Positions 49,291 through 60,321 of a stretch of 64,000 nt of DNA are shown here, one piece after another. The translations under genes and the position numbers were made by a program. Positions within the stretch are counted from its first letter, which is position 1, and every line of letters begins with the position of its first letter. Source of the stretch: Allodiplogaster sudhausi (lineage: Eukaryota; Nematoda; Chromadorea; Rhabditida; Diplogasteridae); NCBI GenBank assembly GCA_945643635.1, contig CALZFC010000293.1:124001-188000 (forward strand). Direction: 5' to 3'. The notes beneath the pieces were generated by a model that worked only from the letters and a program-made list of their open reading frames with translations, did not search any database and was not told the DNA's origin.

Positions 49291-50930
49291 GCTGAACATT
49301 TAGCACTTCATAACTGAAGACGAAACTAAAAGTAAAAGCTGAAGCTAAAGATTTCATGCTCAAATCAACCACAAAAATTTAAGACATTATCCACAGGAAT
49401 GTGTAATCTTCCTGAATGCTAATATGGAAATTGCAAACCAGATTCCTTACAATTCATCGAAAACGAAGACGTCATTCATAAATTTTTTTATGTTCTGGAA
49501 AAAGTCAGTGAAGACGCCTAATGGAGGTAAACATGCATCTAGAAAGTTTGAACCATTTTTGTCCTGTTTAATCAAAGTTATGAGCTCGCATAATATGGCT
49601 GTGCCAAAATTTTTTACTGTAGCTGTTAGTTACCCTCCTATTTCACACGCTCTCTAACCAGCAGAACGGCCAAATATTTGAGGGCGCGAGTTCAAAATGG
49701 TTCTAATGTACTACTGTAAAATTATTCAGTGCAAGGTTCCTTAAAATTTGCGCCTCCTTCCCGAAACAAGGGTGAGACAGCATGTGGGTTAGAGAGAGAG
49801 GCGCGACTACAATGGTCTGGAAAATTCTAATGTATTACGGTTGAGTTTCGTACTCCTTGAATCAGTACTACTATAATGAGATTGCCATTACGAATGTCAT
49901 GAGGATATCTGCATTTCTATGCGAGTGAAAAGTCTTTGATTGAGAGTGAAAAGAGTGCTGAAAAATCCAAGCCTAAATTATGTAAATTATGAATGTGTTT
50001 GCACACCGATAACAATCCTGTAGTTTGGCCCGTGAAGTAGAAGATGGACAGAAAGAGGACAACAGATAGGAAGGGAGAGGGAGAGGATGAGTGAGAGATA
50101 GAGAGAGAGAGATAGAGAGAGATATAGCGAGAGCGAGAGAGAGAGAGAGAGAGAGAAGCCTTGTCACTTAAAAACTCAACCTTCAATTCGAATTTGAATA
50201 TTACGATTTTTAACACACAAAGAAAAAGGGAAAGACAGAGAAAGACAGAGAGAGAGAGAGAGAAAGAGAAAGAGAAATAGCCGGGATAATGTTTCGGATG
50301 CGCTCGAAGTCTTAAGAAAAGTGCTTTTCAAAGAGTTAAACAAATGCCTGAATGTCAGGGGAAAGGGAACAGTTGGATAGACGGATGTCCAGAGAGAGAG
50401 AGAGAGAGCGAGAGAGAGAGCGAGAGAGAGAGAGCGAGAGAGAGAGAGAGAGAGAGCGAGTAGAGACTTGGAGAGAGAGCAGCATAGAAACCAAAAAAAT
50501 AACTGCTTCTGAGCGGGGCGCCGATCGACGATTAATTACAGCAAAATGTCTAGACAAGATACGGAATCTCTGCGAACGTTTCACAAATGAATCTCAAACT
50601 GATTGTGAGAATACTTCAGATACATGTGTTGGTATTCTCATTTTGTAGAATACAAGCAAACATTTTTCTGTGTGTATACACGCGTGGGATACACACCGTC
50701 TGTTCTGCCAAGAAATATGCCTGACAACAGTATGGAAGTTGCCGAATATGCAAGAGCAACGTATTTATAAAGAGACAGATATGTCTGTACATACATACAT
50801 GTCTAATGCATATTTACTGTACCTTTGAAGGAAATCAAATAAATAAATAAAACATAAAAAAAATACAGAAAGGGTTATAGAAAATGGAAAAAGAGAGGGG
50901 TGTTAAAAAGGTTTCCAAGAAATTCAAATA
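49291..50930. other. Repeat-rich intergenic region
   Basis: Contains two facing copies of the gcgcgagttcaaa/aaatttgcgcc element (49670-49800), a segment 49915-49965 repeated inverted at 52375-52420, and GA runs at 50095-50155, 50240-50280 and 50390-50460. No gene supported. Confidence 0.5.
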
Positions 50931-50933
50931 TTT

Positions 50934-51315
50934 AATGCAACGAACTACAATTGGGGATGAGAGTATTCAAATATTCTTTTATCTGAATAAGAGGCGGAAC
51001 GGCACGCCAACAGTTTCAGCCTCTGTCTCTTTCTCTCTCGCTCCCTCTGTCTATCTTTATCTCTCTTCTCTCTATCAATCTCTTCCTCTCGCTCTCTCTC
51101 TAATCTGCCTCTCCCTCCCTCTCTCACTCTCTCTTGCTTCATCTCCGTAGCATAAAGACTGTCTGGTGATCGATTGGATTCAGCCCATGAAATGTCCAAA
51201 GAGTCAGAAGAGCCTATACATCGAAGAAAGAGCGAGAGAGAGAGAGAAGCAGTGAGAGAGGGAGAGAAACAGTGAGAGAAGGAGAGAGAACGAGTGGGTT
51301 AGACAAGTAGGAGTG
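50934..51315 (+). repeat. Family P dispersed repeat, copy 2
   Basis: Same order of motifs as copy 1: aatgcaacgaactacaattg, aataagaggcgg, CT tract, aagactgtctggtgatcgat, gtcagaagagcc, GA tract. Confidence 0.7.
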
Positions 51316-51590
51316 TGATAGCTGAGGATGAGAGTAGGACAATCAGATTTTCTTTTATCTGGATAAGAGGCGGGGAACCCAACCGGAGAGCTTCTGCCTC
51401 TCTCTCCTTCTCTTCCTCTCGCTCTCTCTCTTTCTCTTTCTCCTTCTCTCTCTCTCCTCTCTTTCTCTCTATCTTTCTCTCCTCTCTCTCTCTCTCTCTT
51501 TCTTCAACTCCGTGCCGTTAGCAGAAAGACTGTCTGGCGATCGATGATTGGTCTCAGCCCCGTGAAATGATCGTTCGCTCCAACACCGTT
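51316..51590 (+). repeat. Family P dispersed repeat, copy 3
   Basis: Starts gatgagagtaggacaatcag, contains ataagaggcgggg, CT tract and ccgttagcagaaagactgtc; truncated after about 51590. Confidence 0.7.
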
Positions 51591-51736
51591 TGCATAACTT
51601 TTTAATTTGTTCCCAATTTTGATCTGACCTATTCGAGAAGGAGAGAATAGCAAAGCAACCCGATCTCGGCAGCCTCTTCCATATCTTACTAACATTCCGG
51701 CCATCAAACAATAGCACGCGCAACTATTTTTCGTAC

Positions 51737-52170
51737 CGCCTAACAATTAGCCGTGCTCGGCCGTTTTTCTGTTAACCGCTGCCAGCTTCTCTGGTTCACT
51801 CAACACACTCCTCTATGTATGTCTATCCAATTCGTTCTCTCTTTCTCTCACTCTCTTTCTCTCTTTCTCTGACTGTCTCACGCTCTCTCTCTCTCTCTCT
51901 CTCTCTAGCTGTACCGGCTCTTCGATCCTTTGGTCATTTCACGGAGCTGAATCCAATCGATCGCAGGACAGTCTTCCTGCTAACGGCAAGGAGTTGAAGC
52001 AAGAGAGAGAGTAAGTGAGAGAGGAGAGAGAGGAGAGAAAGATAAGCAGAAAGAGGGAGAGGGATAGAGAGGGATAGAGACAGAAGCTCTCCGGTTGCCT
52101 TCCCGCCTCTTATACAGATATTAGAAAATTTGAATGTCCTACTCTCAACCCCAATTGGAGTGCATTGCAT
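51737..52170 (-). repeat. Family P dispersed repeat, copy 4, inverted
   Basis: Reverse complement of the same series: gccgtgctcgg at 51750, a CT tract, gacagtcttcctgctaacgg near 51970, and caccccaattgg-type end near 52155. Confidence 0.75.
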
Positions 52171-52769
52171 AGCATATTTGCATTCCAGGGAAATAAATTT
52201 TTTAACGCCGTTCTCTTTTTTCCATTTTCTATAATCCTTTCTGTATTGTTTTATGATTTATTTATTTATTTGAATTCCTCCAAACTCGTTTGGCGTCAGG
52301 GCGAGCTGTAAGAATAGCAACTGTCTTTCCTACGTACATGTGTATGTTCATACATATGTAAATGACATCGCTCTTTCAGCACTCTTTTCGCTCTCAATCA
52401 AAGACTATATTTTCGCGTTAAAAATTTTTGACGCCAGGGCCTTGAAAAGCTGTCGATTCCAGCATGCAACATTTTGCTTCGATAGCGATGCCAGCTTTTG
52501 CTACTTTACTCGTGGCCACTTATGAATTGCTATACATTCTTATTACATACCACAATGGGCACAATGCAAAATCACTTCAAACAATTAGCAGCTGGAGTTA
52601 ATAATCTGTCAACTTGCGCAGCATACCCTGGAATTAAGAGCACTCTCAAATGTTTCCCAAAACATTACATTAATTAACCTTTCTGAGCCTGGAAAAGGGA
52701 AAACGAGGGCTTCTTCTATAGTTCCATGATCGTCTCGTTTCGCGGCGTGTTTCACTCTCTGTGTAATCA

Positions 52770-53322
52770 CCTATTATAAAGACTTTGCAATTCCAGGTTC
52801 ATGGCTGTTCTCTTACACAGAGCACGACGCGATTCCCGCATACAACGGGAAAGTGAGAAAATTGTTGGATCTACTTATCAAGCACGACAACATTGTCGTC
52901 AACATAGAGGATAGCGCATTGTATTCAATATCAGGACTACGATCTAATTGTTCTCCAGGATACGAGGTTCATTCGTTCTTTAAATTTATTTTCGATAACA
53001 TAAATTAATAACCAATTTTGCATCGGCTCTGTAAGTTGAAAGAAAGAATGTGGTTCACTTGGTCGAAAATGTACTTGAATGATCCATCCACCTCCCCCCA
53101 GAATAATATGGCAAACGCTCTTCAGGCGATCACCACTGAAGCATCAATACGCAAGTTGCTAACTAAAAATAAAATATATCGTGTTCTATTCGCTCAATAA
53201 CGATAAGAATAAAATCTATATAAATTTTCATGAGTAAGCATCTGCAAACAGTCACAGAGGAAGCGCCACGCAAAGGCGCTGCACTTCGTTTCGTGGCAGG
53301 CGTTCGAGAATTGACCACATGA
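52770..53322 (+). CDS. Family Q gene, best-preserved copy, product unknown
   Basis: The only Q copy on the plus strand and the only one without stops. First exon about 52770-52970 reads FAIPGSWLFSYTEHDAIPAY, NGKVRKLLDLLIKHDNIVV and ISGLRSNCSPGYE. A second open stretch at about 53035-53150 (MWFTWSKMYLND...NNMANALQAI) and a possible last exon 53255-53322 (EEAPRKGAALRFVAGVREL) follow. Compared with the minus-strand copies it lacks the RGRNTS insertion between NGKVR and DLL. No domain is recognised. It ends in a TGA that overlaps the ATG of the next gene; the last exon may instead be 5' UTR of that gene. Confidence 0.4.
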
Positions 53323-54700
53323 ACTGGGGACGACAGGTATCTTTACTTATTCTATTTTTTACGCTCTTTTTTCCATTTCAAAAATCAGCTCACAATCAGT
53401 CTCCTTTTTTATACTTTTTTAAAACCCTTGTTTGCTTAAAAAAAAATGTCCAATGAGTTTCGGCTTCTCTGTCTAGAACAGATGATTTTGCAAATTCATA
53501 ACAGAATTTTGAATAAGCATTCCTTCTCTCGGACCAAAAAAGGCATTATACTCGCCGCATAGTTGAACGTTAAATTAAAAAAATTTATGTTTTACTGAAA
53601 TCGCACCAATGCACTAGCTTTATAATTTAAATTATATACATATGTAATTCAATGACAACCTATGTACATATTCAGTTCCTAGCTCTTTTCCTGGAAGTGG
53701 CCAGCGCAATTAACGGCGATTCCTTCACGCCGACGACGATGGGAGTGAGAAGGGACGAACGTCAAATTGCTGATCAACCTGAAGAAGATTCCAGACGACG
53801 CCTTCATCACTCGCACGATCCAAGTCCATTCTATTCAGAGTGCAAAACCGGGTTCGTACTTCAATTCGAACATTTGCACTAGGAGGAATATGCAAGATAA
53901 TTTATAATTCTATGACCCTATTCAGCCTACTTGTAAACAGAAGCTGATATATTGAACAAAGAGTTTTCTCTATATTACTACAACTCTAGATTCAATCAAA
54001 AAAAAATGTTTCAAAACATCAACTATATCATAGAATCTGTCGCTAACTACATACATTCATATTTTTGCCAAATTGGACAATAGTTTTGTTTTAGCATTTC
54101 TTGAATAGGATCTTTCGACTTCTCAAAACCGAAGTCACATTTGCGAGGTAAATCCGATCTGTTTAGAACTACTTCTCCGCCAGCCAAATCGTCGCGGTAA
54201 AGGCCTACCAGTTCTTGCGTAAAGAAGAAAGCGTCGGGTCCGCGGCTTCCAGCCAGGCTGTGGAGAACGGTCACCCGGTCGGTTTATTTTCTTTTATAAA
54301 CATAGCTGAATCGGTTGGTGAATAATTTCTCAGCACATTTATGGACTCTAATAGTACATCATTATTTCACTATTTGACAGAACCACAAACATTACGGATC
54401 AGGCGTTCAAGAGATGCCATCAGGAAATTTTCGTCATCTGTGGATCGCACAAGTTCTTGTAATATTTGATTGTTAATCTAATCTTTGCAAGAATAAACTC
54501 TGCATAAAATTCTTTGCCATTCTATAGGAATACTTTGCATGCAGACCGCAATCAAAAATAATAAAATAATCAATTTTTAACCGAAAGAGGCAAATTTGTA
54601 AAGATTAGGTAACGAGGTCAATTTTATTTCATTACAGAAGGTGTTTTGATTTGAAACAATTTCCAAACTTGTGGAGCATGTATCATGGAACATATAAAAG
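53319..54700 (+). CDS. Small secreted protein of unknown function
   Basis: Exon 1 53319-53336 (MNWGRQ) and exon 2 53676-53851 make a signal peptide (RQFLALFLEVASA) followed by a charged stretch with ERQIADQPEEDSRRRL and a Cys. Joined in phase are an exon 54382 to about 54463 (NITDQAFKRCHQEIFVICGS) and one at about 54639-54699 (RCFDLKQFPNLWSMYHGTYK) ending at GTGAGT. The chain keeps phase 2 across the last two joins, which supports it. Four cysteines are visible so far; the C-terminus is not located. Between exons 2 and 3 another stretch (54157-54268, YFSASQIVAVKAYQFL) has good splice sites but the wrong phase. Confidence 0.5.
54047..54274 (-). other. Protein-like open stretch on the opposite strand
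   Basis: Within an intron of the plus-strand gene, 75 codons reading GPDAFFFTQELVGLYRDDLA and KCDFGFEKSKDPIQEML, ending KYECM-stop. Codon use looks coding; could be the terminal exon of a minus-strand gene or a fragment. A CCACAG acceptor lies at its 5' side. Not recognised. Confidence 0.35.
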
Positions 54701-55655
54701 TGAGTAAAAAAACGATGGTTAACTCTCAAAATGTTTCAATAGTAGGTGCCAGGAAGAGACAGTAGGGGAGGTACAAGCAGAACTCTAAAGCAGGAGATTA
54801 TATATAGCTTAAAAAAGGATGCGAAGTCAAATTTTAACCGGTTCGCCCTCTTACCGAGCTATTGTGGACAAGGGCACGTCCACATGATCTCGTAAGAGGG
54901 GCGGAAGATGTGCCATCCTGTGAAGTAATAAGTAAGTTTCCGAAAATACATACGTGATACGTAAACTGCAGGAGAGAGGGTATCAGAGGTTGATGTACAT
55001 AAAGAGGGAGAGAGTTCATTGTCAGACGCAGCCATTTCGAGAGCAATCAAATGTGTGACGAGGTTCTTCTTCTTCTGTATCCCCTTACACAACAATGCTA
55101 GTAATATGTAAAGGTTTATAAGCAAGTAAGCACAAATAAGCAGCATACAAATACGGGTTCAGTGGAGTTGATGGATGGTAGAATGAAGAGAGAGAGAGAG
55201 AGAGAGACGGACCGTCGCCCGGTCAACGTGGGCGGAGCCTAATGGTAAGGCCCCTTCTTATCCGCCTCTCAAGCCGCCGGCACTAAATTGCCGAAACCTC
55301 CCTGCACGAGGGCATCTTAAATGATCGGATTCGCAATAGGATGGAGAATACGAACAAGGTGCCACTGACTTCTTCGCAAGTTCTTTTCTCGAAGAAGAGC
55401 TAGAGGAGAGAGGGTTGACAGCGAGTTTGATGATTGAGCTGCGACTGTAGCTATAGGGCATGGTTGTGTCCGGCGCCATAAGGTGTCAATGCAACTGCAA
55501 ATCATGCATGCCATACGTTCCATACACGTTCGCGCTAATCTTCTGCTTCTTGCCAGTGTTCACGTGCGAAAGAGGTATCAAATTCATCAATTTTGAGATA
55601 TAGATGAGAAGGAGGTTGGGGTATCAAAAATCAATTGGCTTTATTGCCTGATGCT
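54701..55655. other. Intergenic
   Basis: A GA tract at 55188-55206. Open frames here (for example 54859-55146 minus) have no splice partners or motifs. No gene supported. Confidence 0.4.
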
Positions 55656-55659
55656 ATTC

Positions 55660-56345
55660 ACTTATCGATGCGAAATTGTTTGTTAAGTTATATTAACGAA
55701 AATGACCATAAAGAACAAACGAGCCTCGTGTCCGGGAGATCAATTTGATCGGCATCTCTTGTCCTCCCTCCTTCCATTCGAATCGATCGACTTTCTTCTT
55801 CCACTGGCGCCCGACCATTGCGTGCCAGTTAATAAATGGTTCTTCTGGCATGCCACCAAACTGATACTATTCGATGATCTTCTTCTTAATCATGGAGATT
55901 GAGGTCCACGAACCTAGCATGATGACCATGTCAAAAAATATCCTATTGGCTTCAAATTTAGCCAAGCATAGTATTCAAGAAAAATTATGCTAAAGAAATT
56001 TAAAAAAAATTGGCTACCTCCTCATCGTCTTCATCGTCTCGATATCGAAGACTAAGCTTTATCCTCCATGTCTACGATAATGTTGTCGTGCGCGAGAAGC
56101 ATGTAAATCCCGCACTGATGTATTCCTTCCTCATGCTATCACTTTCCCGTCCTATGCGGGAATCGCATCGTGCTCTGTGTACGAGAGCAGCCAAGAACCT
56201 GGAATTGCAAAGTCTTCATAATAGATGATTGCTAAGATAGTAAAACCCGCCGCGAAATGACATGATCTTGGAACTAGTATAACCCTTGTTTTCAATATTT
56301 CCCGGAGATCAGAAGGGATCGTTTCTTCATTCAACTGCACTAATT
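55660..56345 (-). pseudogene. Family Q copy 4, broken
   Basis: Begins the second segmental block: 55660-55770 matches 43220-43310, then about 260 bp not present in block 1, then the Q exon on the minus strand at 56050-56225. It reads YYEDFAIPGSWLLSYTEHDA but has stop codons after IPA and after KVIA. Confidence 0.6.
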
Positions 56346-57044
56346 ATACTACCATCTATTTACAGCTTCAAATTAGGCCTGGGCCGGCTCGAAACAATAA
56401 TTAAGGGTAGGATGCGAAAGACATATGAGAATGAACTCGTGAGCTGTTGATGGAGAGTGAAAGTAGTGTTGAAAGAGCCAACTCACTCATTTATGTTCAC
56501 GCGCGTTCATGCATTTGATAGAGCACCATCTTTTCTAAGGAAAAAAAGAAAAATGCCTGATACTTATATTTTATTTACGCACACTTTATGTTAGTGATAT
56601 GTGGAGTAAAATTTACATAGCAAGTGAATTAAACTCAATAAATGAATATGTATGAGCTTAATGAGCAGATGATAAAACTTATTTATTTATTTATTCATAC
56701 ATCAACTAATGATGTGACAACATGTGGAGTGAATATGGCAAAATAAGTTAAGGCAGGTGAAAGGAAAACACGAGTATGTATTCAAACGAGCTGCCAAGTA
56801 TGTTTTATAAGAAGACAGATATATGTACATATGTATGTACATGTGTACGTTTGTTCATAGATACATACATACACAAATGCATACATACATACATATGCAT
56901 ATACCTATGAAAGATAGTTCCTATCCTTACAACTCGCACTGACGCCAAACATTTGGATGAAATCAAGTAAATAAATAAAACATAAATCCAAAATGGAACA
57001 AAGAGAGGAGCATAAAAAAGTTTGTTTCCAAGGAGATATGCAAT
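56346..57044. other. Intergenic, AT-rich with ACAT repeats
   Basis: Includes (ACAT)n-like runs at 56820-56910 and a segment at 56440-56490 resembling 49915-49965. No gene. Confidence 0.5.
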
Positions 57045-57317
57045 TCAATGAGCTGCAAATGGTGAAGAGAGTAGGAGATTCAAATTTTCTGAGATCTGAA
57101 TAAGAGGCGGGGACGGCAAGCTAATCCTTTCTGTATTTCCGTCTCTCTCTATCCGTATATCTTCCTCTCTCTCCTCTCCTCCACGCTATCTCTCTTTCTA
57201 TCTTTCTCTCTCTCTCTTTCTCTCTCGTTTCAACTCCTTGCCGTTAGCAGAAAGACTGTCTGACGATCGATTGGATTCCGGCCGTGATATGACCAAAGTG
57301 TCAGAACAGCAGAGCCA

Positions 57318-57352
<35 letters not shown>

Positions 57353-57515
57353 GGAGAGAGAACGTATGGAGTAGACATAGAGGAGTGTGCTTGGTGAGTA
57401 AGAGAAGCTGGCAACGGGGAACAGGGCAATGGCGGAGCACGGCCAATTGAAAGCGGTACGAATAATAATATGGAAGAAACCGCCGAGATTATGTTGCTTA
57501 TTTTAAATCTCTCTC
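57045..57515 (+). repeat. Family P dispersed repeat, copy 5
   Basis: Full-length: aatgagctgcaaatgg, gaataagaggcgggg, CT tract, cttgccgttagcagaaagac, GA tract, caatggcggagcacggc, then agattatgttgcttatt as after copy 1. It sits upstream of an MSP gene in the same arrangement as copy 1. Confidence 0.8.
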
Positions 57516-58080
57516 TCCGAAAGGTGAGATCAGAATTGACAAAAATTCCATTTTTTCTAAGTTAGAAAAAGGTTTAGGAGAGCAAGAAAGTATAGATTCC
57601 TTTTTTGTCTACTTCTCTCATTCTCTCTTTTCCCCTCTCTCTCATCATCATCCTCTGTTATGAGAAGGCAAAACTGACTAGAGACATTTAAATTTTTTCG
57701 TGAAATGAGAGCAGCAAGTGTAGTTTTGCTCTCCCGTGTTCCACCAAGAATATTCAACACAACATTTACAAGGTTTCTTTCTCAATAAACCTTTAAGTTC
57801 ATGTAAAATAGTTGCTAATAATAAAAAAACAGAATTTTTAAATCAGCACCATGCATTTTGTACTTAAAAAAAATCAATTTGAACTAATGGTTAGCGTCAA
57901 GATATTTTATAGGTATTCTCACTTTTTCAAAAAAATCAAGTACAAAGTGCTCTTTCAATGTGCTATTTGTTCTCTTTTTCATCGAAGTTTCCGATTTAGT
58001 CGCATACTACTTTATTCAAGAAGACGAGAGTGACAGAAGCAAAATTCAGCGGTGACTGTATTCGGAGCGGGGCGGGCCAA

Positions 58081-58663
58081 TCAGGGGTTGTACTCGATGG
58101 GGAGGTTCTTGCGACGGACCATGCCGTCGCCCTGGAACCACTCGCGGCGGAACTGCTTGGCGGCGCCGTCCGGGGTGTTGGTCCACTCGATGGTGATGCG
58201 GTCGTTGTTCGTATCCTCCTGAAATGAAGTCATTAAGTTACTTATTTATTTTTAAAATATAAAACAAAATAAATTTTACCTGGCCGTAGGCGAAGGAGTC
58301 GCAGGAGACAGCGACCAGGACGGGCTCCTTGGGGTCGAGGACACCGCTCGCGGGGTCGACTCCCAGACGCTTCATGTTCGTGGTCTTGAAGGCCCAGCCA
58401 ATGCGGCGGGCGGAGCTGTTGATCACCTGAAAGTGAAAATAAATTAATAAAAAGTAATTACAACCGACTCTTACTGTGACTGCAGGATGAAATTAAATGT
58501 TGCTCGTGAAATGAAAAGTAGAGTAAAGTTTAAAATTGGAGTGGGACTTGGGAATGAAGTATCCACCTTGATGTGGTAGGTGTGTTTGTCGTCGTAGGGC
58601 GCGTTGAAGACGACTGGAATTGGGCTGAGTGGCGATGTCGCCAGGGGGAACGGACTGGGCCAT
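58081..58663 (-). pseudogene. Major sperm protein, frameshifted
   Basis: Exons 58567-58663, 58280-58426 and 58081-58218 match the intact MSP and would give 127 residues, but exon 1 is 97 instead of 99 nt: two bases are missing in the Asn-Ser-Lys-Val region near 58614, changing the frame after [10 protein letters not shown]. Exons 2 and 3 and all splice sites are intact, and exon 2 has Ser for Ala in CDAFAYGQ. Either a very young pseudogene or a sequencing error. Confidence 0.9.
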
Positions 58664-59172
58664 TTCAGCAGGAGAGGAGACGAGAGCAGCAGTCGGAGAC
58701 TGATGGGGAATCATCATTCTGGGCCCTTTTATACGGAAGTTTGCCACGTAAATTAGGAATATTATCCAGATTAGGAATATGCAGACAACTTTCTAAAATT
58801 TTCACATCCGAGCGATTTTATTCGAGTTCTGCACATTTGAAAGGATGATTTTTAAATTGATTGAACCTTGCGTTTTGCATATGCGAATAAGTGAGAAGAA
58901 AAAAGAAACGATGGAATTATCATAAGATATCCTTTTAACTACATATTAGTAAACAACTCGACAAATAATGAATAATTAATGTTGAAAAAGAAAATGGTAA
59001 AAGAGAGGAACAGAGAAATTACGTAATTTTAACCAAAATGAATACATTAAAAAGTGTACTCTTGACGTGGCAAAGGGAAATCTTTCCTGTCAATGTTTCG
59101 TATAAAAGAGCTGAGTTGAAGTGTTCTCCATCAGTTTCCTGCTGTGTTTCCCTTGCCTTCTCCTCTGCTTAA

Positions 59173-59271
59173 ATGGCCCAGTCCGTTCCCCCTGGTGACA
59201 TCGCTACTCAGCCCAACTCCAAGGTCGTCTTCAACGCGCCCTACGACGACAAGCACACCTACCACATCAAG
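59173..59271 (+). pseudogene. Major sperm protein, exon 1 only
   Basis: Intact promoter (TATAAAA at 59101) and exon 1 ([16 protein letters not shown]...YHIK) with a GTAGTC donor, but no exon 2 or 3 follows before the window end. Truncated duplicate, divergent from the frameshifted copy. Confidence 0.9.
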
Positions 59272-60321
59272 GTAGTCCTGAAAAAATGGGCGTTTCTAGA
59301 TAAAAAATTAAGACACGATATAAATGAACTTTGAAGGGAAGCATTTGTAAATCGGTGTGAATTCTATGAAATATGGTAAATTGATGCCTAAAAAGTTTAA
59401 AAATGTATAAAATAAACTAAAATTCTTTTGGTTTCAACACAATAATAAATAAAAGAGTACTGTAGAATATTTTTATTTTATTCATCACTTTCTTTCATGT
59501 AGTCTTAGTCGGTTGGTTGGTTGGAGTTGCATACACAGGCAATTATTATTTTTGGTAGACGATTTTATACATTTTCCAGAAGCGAAAAGTTCTCATGCCT
59601 CTTACAAATGTCTGTGGTCGGTCATCGTCCTGTTCCCGCAGCAACCTTCTCTCGCTCACCCGGAACACTTGACCTACTTTCTGTCTCTCCGAGCTTTTCC
59701 CTTCTCTCCCACTCTCTCTCTCTCTCTCTCCCTCTCAACTCTCTAACAACGGAACTTGCGCAGCGTTGTTTTGAAATCTTTTGGGGAGTAGTCCTTGCAA
59801 AGCTTCTTGGAAACTCAATTGAAATAAGCTGATACTAAAGTAAGCAGAATGAAAAAGGATTTTGCATAAATGCTGTATTACATTTTAGAACGGACAGCTA
59901 ATTAACCCCAAGGTTCGAGTTTTACGGATGAACTTTCACTCCCAAATTGCCTTTCTCTCCCAGGTAAACAGGGTATATTTTAATTAGCATTGTCCTTCAA
60001 ATTTCTTTTCAGCATTTTCTTACAGACGAGATAAAATGTTAGATAGATTCTTTGTAATAAAAAAAATATTCGTTCATTCACATGGTCTTATTCATACATC
60101 GCGAACATAATCTGAAACAATCATATATATTTTGAACATAATTCTAACAGAAACAGTCAAAACATTGTAATCATATTAAGGTTGCAATCCAGGCTTTTTT
60201 TTCGCTGACATATAACTACTTCAGGAATGAACAATTACATTGCAGATCATAATAAGATTTTCACAACGACCCGCTAGCCTATGTACTTATGTACATAGAT
60301 GCCGCTGCACCTTATCTCCCA
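59272..60321. other. Intergenic
   Basis: A CT run at 59715-59738. No gene is supported between the truncated MSP and the receptor 3' end. Confidence 0.5.

Noticed and set aside
55200..55320. Possible tRNA or structured RNA in a GC-rich stretch
   Set aside because: No box A/box B pair and no cloverleaf that I can draw.
59513..59832. Open frames of 77 and 103 codons after the truncated MSP exon
   Set aside because: Overlapping frames with low-complexity ends and no relation to MSP exons 2 or 3.
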